From positions 23,107,166 to 23,171,165 of the forward strand of contig NC_092579.1 of NCBI RefSeq assembly GCF_037975245.1: a stretch of DNA of 64,000 nt. The letters run 5' to 3'. A program made the position numbers and the translations under genes. This stretch comes from Apostichopus japonicus. Lineage: Eukaryota; Echinodermata; Holothuroidea; Aspidochirotida; Stichopodidae. Under the pieces are notes generated by a model. The model had not been told where the DNA came from. It searched no databases and was given only the letters and a program-made list of their open reading frames with translations. This document shows, one piece after another, positions 12,914 through 24,884 of the stretch (its first letter is position 1; each line of letters opens with the position of its first letter).

Positions 12914-15900
12914 TTAACTCGATCCTGGTTCCGGTGGTTTGGCTTTCTTCGCTGCTTTCATTTTGGCTTTTCGTAAGGCAACCGGATCGTCCTTCTCCTT
13001 TTTCTTCTTTGGAGGGTCATCAGGAGGCGGCCCGTCCTCCCCATTCTTCCTATCGTCACTCCCTGCTGCCTTGCTTGAACTCCCTCCTTCCTTACTCTTG
13101 TCCGCCGATTGTTCCCCCCTGTCGTCGACATCGTCCGTCTTTCCGTCTTCCTTCCGGACGCTTCCGTCTGCATCCGATGGTCTTCTGGGGGCAGCGGCAG
13201 ATTTCTTCTTTTCCTCCTCGTCTTTGGAGCCGCTCCTGCTACCGGTGGGCGATACTATTCGAGTGTCCTCATGTCCTCCATTGTTACTGTTATTTACATT
13301 TCCTGCCTCTTTCTGGACTTCGCTCCCTCGGCGGGAATCTCTACTCTCCTTGCTTCCGCTTTCCTCCTTACTGCCACTTTTATGTCGTTCCCTCGACGAC
13401 GGTGGCTTCCCTCCCTTCCCTGTTTTATCTTCGTCCTTTCTGTCTCTCTCTCCATCTCTGGTCTTCTCCCTGGATGGTGGTTTGGTTTTCTCTCTGGCCT
13501 CATCTTCTCTCTCCCCTTGGGATGACGGGCCTGACGGGGGTTTGTTCGCAGTCTCTGCTCCAACCTTCTCTTTCTCCCTGGACGCGGGTCTCGATTTCTT
13601 GCCCTCCTCATCTCTGGCTTTCTCCGTCTCGTCTCGACTGGCCCTTCTCCTGCCAGAACCTTTCCGATCCCTCTCTTGCGATGACATCGTATCTCTGCTC
13701 GCTTTTCGATCCGATCTCTTGAAGACGTCGCCGAGCGAGGCCGCGTGGCTGACGAGCGGACTCATGTTGGTCTTCAAATCTTCGAATATATTCTGCAGGT
13801 CTTGAATCTCGTTCCGCCGCTGAAAAATGTTAGGATTATAGAAAACGTGCATATTGCAGTGAGAGCTGAAATCAAACGTGCGACACGACAAACCCAACAG
13901 TGCATTCGCCAGAGACGGACATGGTCATGGTTGTTATGACAGTTGCCAACAAACACTCCAAAGTAAAGAGCTTTGCTCTCAAAAGCTGCCTCAAATTTGC
14001 ACCTTAAAATTTTTGGTTTCTCTGTTTGTTAGTCTGTCATTTTGACAGCAAGATTGAGGAATATATTATTAAGCATTATACAGACTTTTTTCAAATCTAG
14101 ACCTCCTTCCTGTACAAAGTTCCTTTTTCTTTTGGTAAAACAATTTTTTTTTCAACTTCTTTTGGAAAACTAAACGGCTCTAGTGTTTTCTGCACATGAT
14201 GAATCAGTCAAAACTATTCAATCTTGGCTTTCCCCCAAAGAGACAACTTCTTAACACTATTTTGATCTAACCAAACTCACAAATATTCAAAGGCAATAAA
14301 GAAACAGGTGGCAATTCTTTTGAATGTTATGAAAATATTGCTAAAATTGTTTCAACTCAATTTAAAATTCATACATCACCCCCCTTCCCCCCCCCCCCAA
14401 TTCCATAAGTAATAATTTGCATCAATTCTAATATCTCAACGGAGGAAATTGTGATCGAAAGAAAGTCAGAGAGAGGGTGCGAAAGAATGAGAAACTCAAA
14501 AGTGGTGGTAATTTAATATTTTTTTTTTTAAATCTACTCACTGCTTTGGTTTCACCGTCAATCTTCCTCGATAAGTGAACCCTGACCGTCTGGATGCTAT
14601 TTTCAACTTTAGTTATTTCTTCACTCATCTGTAATCCAATGAAAAAAATTATATAAATATTAATATTTTATCTTATATTGCTTATATTACAGAGACGGCT
14701 GAATTATTTCAGTTAAATGTAATAATAATAGTAAGTAATATTTATATAGCACACAATCAAGCAAAGCTGCTCAAAGCGCTTTACAAATGTATGACCTAAA
14801 AACAAATAGTAACAAAGTCCTAAATATTAAATATACAGAACCAATAAGGCATAAAATGTAAAAGCCTAAAAGCAACAATATAAACGATAATACAAAAAGC
14901 CGGAAATGCAATAAATATATACAACAAAATAAAGTGTCAGTCAGTGAAGTGTAAGAAAGTTATAAGAAAGCATTGCTACACTGTCTAATATCAAGTAATC
15001 TGAATAGTCCCAACCTGGGTAAATTTAGGTCAAGAGCCCTGATGCAAGAGGAATGTCGTATGATGCTAAACCATCCTGGTGTTAAATTTGTATTCAGTTA
15101 CTGCATGCCATTTTTGAAGTCGATGCCATTTTTTTGTATTTTTGCAAACTTGAAGCAAAACAGTTGTGTTTAATATCATAGCACATTGAAACTTTCCCAG
15201 GGTATTTAGAGGGAAAACATAGTCAGGAGGGTGGAAGGGGTATGGGTGTGGGGTGGGGGTGGAGGCAGGAGAAGGTATAATAAAAGAAACTCTTTTCTGG
15301 ATAGGATGGAATACAAAAGAGCTTCCATACTGTTAACTGCAACATACGACAGACATTTTCCAATTTCTACTTTCTCGTACATTACCACTAAAAACGTCTG
15401 TTCAGGGGACCTCATTGTTTTAATCTGTGCTCTTTTAATTGGAAGCTTGAAGTAATATGTGATCACATATTCCTAGACTAGCTGACAATGCATATTTTCG
15501 TCCCGAAGTCAAATCATACAATTTATCGAGAGTAGAGATATCACAACCTCTAATATTACCAGACGATACCGTAGCAAATTTTTGTAACCTTTACCTGGGA
15601 CAGATTATCATAAACATCGCTAAAATACTCATCAAGGATGTGTGGCACTCCCGACAGCTGGGGCAATAAAGAACTTGGGCTATGTCTAGGTCAGACCTAA
15701 ACTAGTTATCAATGATACCGTCTATGGTCGATCGATCTGTTAATGTGCTTGAACTGTCCCTTGAAAGAGACCAACATTTGGTTTGTCAATGTAAAATGAC
15801 ACAAGGATACAGGACTTCTGGGATTCATTTTTTTTTTTTTTTTGCCACCACAAGCAGCAAAGAAGGAGAAAATTAAATTAACAGAAAATGTGAGTGCAAA

Positions 15901-18354
15901 ATAGCTGAACTTGCAAAACATGTATTGCAACATTTTGAAACTAGGTTGCATATTTCATAATTTAAAAAAAAAAAAAACCAAAAAAAACCCCATGTACGAT
16001 ACAATATTTAGTCTAGAGTAACGAGCATGACATCTTGTAATAAACCAAAGGTATTGTCGTCCTGGAGGGTTTCAGAGAATGGTGATCATAAACAAATTCT
16101 TCAAAACAAAGAACAATTTGTGATGAATAAGTTAGTCCCTTGAAAAATTGGTGAGTTTTCAATTTTTGTAACCTTAAATGTCTGTAGTCATGCCCATCAA
16201 GAAATACATGGATCGAAAAAAAGAAATTTGGCACTTTTCTTTCATCGGATTATCGATGAATACAGTACTATTTGTTACTAGAGTGTGGTGTGCAAAACTG
16301 TGCTCGGTGTGCTGTACTCAGCACTATGGAAGCTCAGAGAAATAGAAAATAATATAGAAAACAAAAAAAGCCAGCAAATTATAATAAAATTGAACATATG
16401 TACATCAACAAGAATTCAAAATTTGGTGATTATTTCCAATAGTTAATTCAAAGCTTCCAGCCCCATGCTGCAAGAAACTAATACTTTTGAAATGGATCGC
16501 ACCTTTTCTTCTTTGAGAAACAAAATTAGCACACGCAAGAACAGCTGTCAAATGAGCATATCAAGACAATACAATTCATTAGGCATAATTAACAAAATTT
16601 TCCCATTCAATTAATGAGGAGAATTGTCCATAGAACTTAGTTCCTATTAGGCTGCATGTATGCCATGTAAATTAATTTGATAAAAAAAATTTTTATTTGA
16701 TTAAATAAACAAGTCGGGAAACAGAAATATGAGGTGGAATAGATTATCTAAATAATATTAATTTTGCTAGGAGATATAATGTAAGCTGTCAGAGTTTGAC
16801 CATTTGTAAGGTTGTTTTTGAGCAATGTTTGCTGTAGGTTTGGTGAACTTGCTTGAAATCTGTGACCAGATGCAAAAATGGTTTTCACACTCATTGAGAA
16901 GAAAAAAATAATAAAACTGTGAGCAAGTTAAGTCAGAACATTGTTCTGTTTGTAAATGTTACAAATAATAAGCTCTCTCTGAACCATGTCAGAAAAAAAA
17001 AAAAAAAGTTCTAATATCGGGACCCAACCAATAACCACTGATTAAAACAAGAACTCACCTCTTCAAACTTCTTCTGGTTCTGTAACAGGAGAGAAATGAA
17101 ACATAAGTGAAATTTCTGACAAACACACATACATATGGATCTACTTTGATATTATGACAGAACCTCAATATCCTCACGAATAAAAAAGGAAATTTTTTTT
17201 TTTTTTGCCGTAATGTACAAATTCTTTCATTTTCTTTGAAATTAAATATACCATAACCACTTATGTCACTAAACAAAACAAAACAGCTGTGGAGAAAGGG
17301 AGAGGGGTGGGGAGAGGGGTTGGGAGAAGGAGAGGGGGAAATGAATGGTGGTGATAAAAACCCTGCAGTAGATACATTACTGTATAAAAAAAAAATTCCC
17401 ATGGAACTTGAAAGTACAAAAACCAAGTACAATTTAAAAAGTAATGCCAATCTAATGTTGGCAATCAAGTTTTCAAGCAATTTTAGATGTTAGAGCAGGA
17501 TTTAGAAACCATCGACCTACCGACTGAGCTATCCAAACCCTTACTTTGTGCTGATCCCCATTGTAGGTCTTTTTCATGTCACTTACTGATTGAAAAACAG
17601 CTCTGAAGTAAAATAAAGAGACAACCACCACCACCCCTCTCACATAATTAACCAAGCCCTTTACAAAAAAGGTCTTATCACAAACACCCTCGTCAAGGCT
17701 AGCACAACCCTGCCGGCATGTCCTAGAGTCACCCTTCAACTGTCTAGCTACTATTACCACTGTCAAAAAATTCCAATCATGGTTTTATGTCAAGGAGAAA
17801 GTATTAAAAGTCTAAAATGTCTCGCAGCCGGTTAAAAGCCTCTCGAAAGTACCTCAAGTACTTCCGGCATCAAAGGCACACCCTGGTGTTTATTTGCAGG
17901 TACAAATCCTGCAGTCATAATAAACAACATGACCATCACCAGACACAGGATGAAAATCTCAAGCAGCTCATCATGTGAACCATGAGAGAAAAAAAGAGTC
18001 TGGGAATGTTTGCTTTAATCTTTCAAAACCTATGAGAATATGGAAGACGAAGAAAACCAAGAAGATGAAGAAGACGTCTCAAAGGTGAAGATTTAAATTG
18101 CTTCCGACCTTTTCAAGTTGTCGATTTTTGCTGGAGGATATGAATGCCTGCAATGTATATACATATACAAATACACAATAGATTATACCACTGCAGCTAG
18201 TAAACTCTGATAAACACAGATTTATAGTGCACTGAATGACTTCCTTAGTTCAATCGTTTTTCTAGCTCAGCTGGTCAAATGTTTAGACTATTAAATGCGA
18301 GTCTTGACTAAAACACTGTCTCTACTTTCAGAAATTTCAATTTGAACTTTGTTC

Positions 18355-18386
<32 letters not shown>

Positions 18387-21300
18387 TCTTTATCATTTTC
18401 CCTCCCTCTTTCATGTGTGTGTGGGCGTGCGTTTGTTTTGTATTCTGACCGAGGACTTGAACAAAAGAATTCCAGGTCATCGTTTGTGATTTCTAAAGAA
18501 TCACCACGTCCTCGGAAGAATTCTATTTCATGGGGTATTGTTAAGGTTAGGGTACGTGGATTTGAACAATGGAAAGTACAATGGGGTCCTCGGTCTGAAT
18601 GTAATACAAACATGCGTGCACATGCAAGTGTGTATGTGTGTTTGGGAGGGTAGAGAGGTGCATTGACAATGCTAATCCATGACTAATGTAACCAAAATTT
18701 CACAATTGATCTTTTTCTCTTGAACATAAATGTGACGATAAGTGGTTGTCCATTTAATACTGCCTTTGAAAGGGGTAGGGGCAAAGATCACAAGCAACCT
18801 GTCATTTTTGGTTAAGTACCTGCAACTGGTTAATATGCAGGTCTGAAGTGATCGTATCACACACCATTTAAGCCCATACACTAAAATAAAAATATCTGGT
18901 GTACTGCATAGCACAAAACCCTCATGCTGTGTGTTTTACTCTTTGGGTACACAACTGTGCAGTACTTTCAATGTTTGTGATAAAGAAGAAGAAGAAAAAA
19001 TTACTTTCATTACCCTACCCAGTTTCCTATTTTCCAAGCAAATACGCTCGACGGATCGTATTGTTACCTCCTTATCATTGTTTCTGGTTTCCTCTCTCCA
19101 GTTTTTCCCAAGGTGTTTAACTTGGTGGGACCCTGCTGGGCATGTTATCTAATGGAAGTGGTTGTTTTACAAGATCAATTGCTTCCAGTGGTGTAGGCCA
19201 CTGTTATTCTAAGAATGCCATGCCCATGAGATAAAGGATGTATATCTTTGCCATAATGGGGACAACTCCAAAATTTTGGAGAACAGATGATGTTCTAGGA
19301 CAGAGCAGCTTGACGAGAGAGGCAAAAACTCACATTACTAATGTTTATTTTAGTTGCAACCACCTCTTGTGCTTTTTTCCAGGGGGGGGGGAGGGAGAGA
19401 GGTGGTTATGGCATATTAAAAAAACCTTGTTTTGAGTTTAAAGGAGACTAGAAAAATGATTTCAGTGTAAGGCAGTGTTGCAACCTAGTCAGGTCACAAG
19501 TCAATTGATATCAAGTTAACCTGAAATTAAATGATTTTTTCATCTAGTCTAGTGACATGTCATTTCATGGGATCAGGATATCTCAAACTCAGGTGATTAC
19601 ATGATGTGGTGGAACTACCACCACTCTTACACTTATGAGTGTAAAAGAAAACAAAATGATGCTTATTTTCAATATTGTATTTTGAAAAGATGATGATGGT
19701 GTTACATAAATTGTATAACTGATTTTGAAGGAGACTAGAAGAATGATGAATTCAGTTTTTTTTTTTGGCACTTTATGCTTCTGTTTTATATATCTGTTTA
19801 TTTATTACTGTCATGTATTACTGCTATAAATCAATGCTTCACATTAATATTTCATATTACTGTTGTTACTTACTGTCTTGTACTACTGATTCATATTATT
19901 GTTTTGTACTACTGCTTCATATTACTGTTTTGTATTATTGTTTTGTACTACTGCTTCATATTACTGTTTTGTATTATTGTTTTGTACTACTGCTTCATAT
20001 TACTGTTTCATATTACTGTTTTGTATTACTGCTTCATATTACTGTTTTGTATAATTGTTTTGTATTACTATTTCATATTACTGTTGCAAATGACTGTCTT
20101 GTACTACTGCTTCATATAACTGTTTTGTATAATTGTCTTGTATTACTGTTTCATATTACTGTTTTGTGTTATTGTTTTGTATTACTGTTTCATATTACTG
20201 TTTTGTAATACTGTTTTGCATTGCTGCAAACAGAACACTGTACTTCAAATACTGCAGTACACTGTACTTTACTGACAAAAGGAGGTTGGACTATCAATCA
20301 TGACAAATTGAGTTTTGAAATTTATTTAATACCACAAAAAGAACACTGGATGATCTTACAGACAGTGGTGGTCTTCCTCAAAAAATTCTTCATTTACGAA
20401 ACATCACCTACTGTACCAATATTGCATTCAGTGTGTGTGTGTAGTTTGATGATGAACAGGCAAAGTACAAGCTTCTTTAAAATTAACGTCAAATATCTTG
20501 TCCTGGGATGGATTTAGATCAGTCAACGCCAAATTACGAAGTCTATCTCCCGCAAAATCAACATTCACAGGACAAGGTCGACAGGTCATGGGATAATAAA
20601 TACAAACCAACTGACCAGCAAAGAAGGTGTTAACTACTTCCTGGACAAATAAAAACATGTAACACTTCAGACTAAATTACTCTAAAACACCTTTAACAAC
20701 TTCCCACAAGCTGTTTGGCTTGTTTGTGGAAGGATGGGATCTCAGATGTTATCCAACTTGTTACCACCTAACAAAATTGAGACTTTTCTTTGCAAAACAT
20801 TCAAAACAGCAAATGGTGCAACATTACGACTCAAACCTCAGTACAGCAAGCAAAAAAATACACAAGAAGTGGCTTGGATAGATTTTTCAAAAGATAATTC
20901 TTTTCACCTAGGTTAACATAGAACTTAAATTAGATGTAAACATAAAGTTACCTCTAAAACGTCCTTGCGATCCTCATATTAATAGTTTAACTGATAGATC
21001 AAGAACATTTTGCGCCCAAAGTCAGGAATTTGACATATCTAAAACCACAATGATCTTTCCAGGTCTGGGGGTGATTTTCACCATTTCCAGGACTTTACCC
21101 ATGAACACTTTCTTGACCATGTTATTAAAGTATATCTTAAAAGTTTAAACTGATCTTTTAATATACCCACGCCTCTAAAGTAAAGCCTGGACTAGACCTA
21201 AAATTTAGTCTAACTGATTCAAACATAAATTCCATGACTTTTAATGACATTCTGTTCAAAACACCACATGTTTTTCAACAACTTGACCTCATAGAGAGAG

Positions 21301-24300
21301 GACATCCTGTTTGAAACTTGGTAATTAGATTAACCGATTCCATTACATAGTATATCTCAGATATTTCTGTGATTTCTACTCATCAGCATATAAACAATGT
21401 AAATAGTTTCTCAATTTCATTCAAGACTTTCATGGCTGCAAATATCATGATTCCATGATATATCCATGACTTCTGATGAGATTCTAGCCAGATAGGCAGT
21501 TTACATTCATCACTACTCATGGAATTCTGTTTATACACAGAAAAGCGGATTACCTGATTCCATGATTTATGCATGATTTCTCATGGAAGTTTGTTTGTAG
21601 CCAGATAAACAGCTTAACAGATTCCATGATATATTCATGGCTTCTCATTGAATTCTACTTGAAGTAGTTTAATTGATTTCTCATTATATCCATGATTTCT
21701 CATGGAATTCTGTTTGAGGCCAGATAAAAAGTGTATCTAATTCCTCGATTGATTCCATGACATATCCATGACCTTTCATTGAATTCAGCTTGAAACCAGA
21801 TAAGAAGTTTAACTGATTTCATGTTACATCCATGATTTCTCAAGAAATTCTGTTTGAGACCAGATAAGCAGTTAAACTGATTCCATGTTATATCCATGAC
21901 CTATCATGGTTAATTTAAAAGTATGATCATAAGTTGAACTAATTCCATGATTTAACTATAAGTTTCCATTTCTAAGAGAATCCAAATTCTAGGGTTCATA
22001 ATTTTCCAAGTTTTCACAATTTATCCATTACTTTAACAAATGGCCATATCTGATAAGCATGATTATTTTCCATGCTCCCCTGTCAATATCTTCAACTTAC
22101 CTTCAAGACTGCCTCCTCAATGTCATCCACCCTTGCTTTAGTGGCATCATCGACTTTGCCTCCTTTAACCTGGGATAATTTCTCCTTCTGTGATATTGGG
22201 ATGGAGGGTACCACTGAGGCCTCTTGTGCAGCCTTCTGTTTCACCGTTTCAAGCTCATCTTGCAGCTGAGCATATTTGCCTTGGAATTCTTGCCTGATCA
22301 TCTGAACATCTCTCACCCTAAAGGTAAAAATGAAATGAATGAATGATATTAATAGATGGATGCATGGATAAATCAATCAATCAATCAAAATATGTATATA
22401 GTATCCATGCTTTTTTTTACTTTCTATGCACTGTTTGAATGTTACATGTTTGTAATAAACTTCTCTCCCTTCCCCTATTTCGCTCTTTGCCTACCTGGTC
22501 TGTTCGTCTCCCAAATCTTGGATCACAGCTAATCCTCTAATCCCTCCCCCTTGTCTCCCTCTTTCCTACCTCTCCTTTTCCTCTAATTCTACCGACCTTC
22601 TCATATCCTCCATTTTACTTTTATTAGATCTGATCATCACTCAAATCTCTTATTCCAGCTGTCCCCTTCTCCCTTACCCCTAAATACCCCCCCCTCCTTT
22701 CCTACCTGTCTTTTCCCTCTGATTCTACTAGTCCTTTCATATCCTCCTGTATACTTCCATCATTATTCCTGTTCATCACTCATATCTCTTAATCCAGCTA
22801 ATCCCCTTCTCCCTTACCCCATTATATCCCCCCTTTCCTACCTGTGTTTGCCCTCTGATTCTACTAGCCCTTTTATATCCTCCTGTATACTTTATTCATG
22901 TTCATCACTCATATCTCTTAACCCAGCTAATCCCTTTCTCAATTACCCCATTATATCCCCCCTTTCCCTACCTGTCTTTTCCCTCTAATTCTACTAGTCC
23001 TTTCATATCCTCCAGTATACTTTCATCTCCCATATCTTACAGCTAATCCTCTAATCCCTCCCTCTTATCTCCCTCTTTCCTACCTCTCTTTTCCCTCTGA
23101 TTCTACTAGTCCTATCATATCATCCTGTATACTATTTTTGGATCTGTTCATCACTCAAATCTCTTAATTCGACTAATCCCCTTCTCACTTACCCCCATTA
23201 TATGCCCCCTTTTCCCTACCTGTCTTTTCCCTCTGATTCTACTAAGTCCTTTCATATCCTCCTGTATACTTTCATTGGTCCTGTTCATCACCCAAATCTC
23301 TTAATCCAGCTAATCCCCTCATCCTTTACCCCAATGCATCCTCCTTTACCCCACTACATCCCCTTTTCCCTACCTGTCTTTTCCCTCTGATTCTACTAGT
23401 CCTTTCATATCCTCCTGTATACTTTCATTGGTCCTGTTCATCTCCCTAATCTCTGGTCCCAGCTCATCCATCCTCTCCCTGATAGCTTTCAATTTCTTCT
23501 CGGCACTGTCCCTCCAATCGTTCACCTCCTCGAGCTGCTCTTTCTGTTCTTCAATTGCCTTTTTGGATTCCTAAATTGCAGTCACCAAAGAGAAAACAAT
23601 GAAAGTAGATATTAATGGAAACCTTCAACAATTTCGGTTATTTACCACGAAAGAGTAAACAGAACAAAATGACCAAATTTAAACGCATCAACCTAGAACG
23701 GTGTTAAAGAGGTCCCTCAAACCCTACACAACAGTGTGTGGACTTTTGTAGTCTTCATTTGTTGTTGTTTTTTCAAAACAAGCAAGTCTATTAGTAAAGG
23801 CCAAAGAAATTGTACTTGGGACCAACCTTGCTCTGCCTAACTTCCTTAATTACATCAGACCTAAACTGACAATTTTAAAAATCATACACAGTCTTCACCC
23901 ACTATTGGGCTTGCATCGACCGACTGTTTTTCGCATAGTGACACGTCTAAAAGGGCAACAATCTTTTTTATTCTCTTTTCTTTTGCAAATCAGTCATACA
24001 AGATCTCCTTCACTTGACTATGCATAATAAGGAACCGTGCCTTAGAATTCGGGTCACTGGGGCTACCCTCTCCCGATTGACGGATATAGGCCGGTACTCG
24101 TGATGATAAAAGAGGAATCTCGACGTTTAGCCGTGCAATTCAGGAAGTGACAACCATCCTAGGCCAAATTCCACGCCATACAGAACTGATAATAATGCAT
24201 GGAACAGATGGACTACCCCAGTAATGCTGCACCAGCTAGACGACCTTTGACCTGTTCAGGTAGAGCAGACCATCATCTCAGGTACACTGCAGTCCCACAT

Positions 24301-24804
24301 GTAGTGTCAGTAAACCTAAAAGTACAGTTGTAGATGATATTCATCAATATTTTCTTAGTTCTTGTTTTCAAAGTGTAGGTACACTTCTAGTTAAAATAAA
24401 GTGCAAGACAATATATACATATTTATATATGTATGTATATATATATATCTGTATTTATAAATATGTGGACATATATATTTATATGTAAATATATATATAT
24501 ATAAATTTGAGATCCGGCTGTAGGAATAACAAATGATTTCGAGTTGGTTAGAATCATGTTTGATCTCTAGAGTAAGGCAAATATGTCACCAAAAACAGAA
24601 CTAGTAATGTTCGATACAGGTGACAAACGCCTACAGTGGAATTACGACCTTCCTTACTGGTTTCGAACCTCTGGACATACAATCAATGTCCATCGCCTAA
24701 TTGGTTAGGGTGTCTGTATATAAAGCGGGAGGCCCAGGTTCGAATCCCGGTGGAGGCTGGAAGTTTTTTCACTGTTCGTGATTTTCCAACTCATTACGAT
24801 TTTC

Positions 24805-24884
<80 letters not shown>

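Noticed and set aside
17505-17550. tRNA-like segment on the minus strand (GGATAGCTCAGTCGGTAGG)
   Set aside because: The A box is good but the B-box region (GGTTTCTAAATCC) is degenerate and no cloverleaf closes; likely a SINE relic.
18257-18310. tRNA-like TAGCTCAGCTGGTCAAAT segment
   Set aside because: B box missing or badly decayed.
19765-20208. Plus-strand frame of 147 codons rich in Y, C, L and V repeats
   Set aside because: It is the translation of a 15-bp tandem array inside an intron; a second frame is equally open and there is no gene context.
22490-23373. Series of tandemly duplicated working exons
   Set aside because: The copies carry in-frame stops and lack convincing acceptors; only the donor portion is preserved.
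24688-24769. A functional tRNA gene
   Set aside because: A and B boxes are present but the acceptor stem does not pair, so it is listed as a SINE head.
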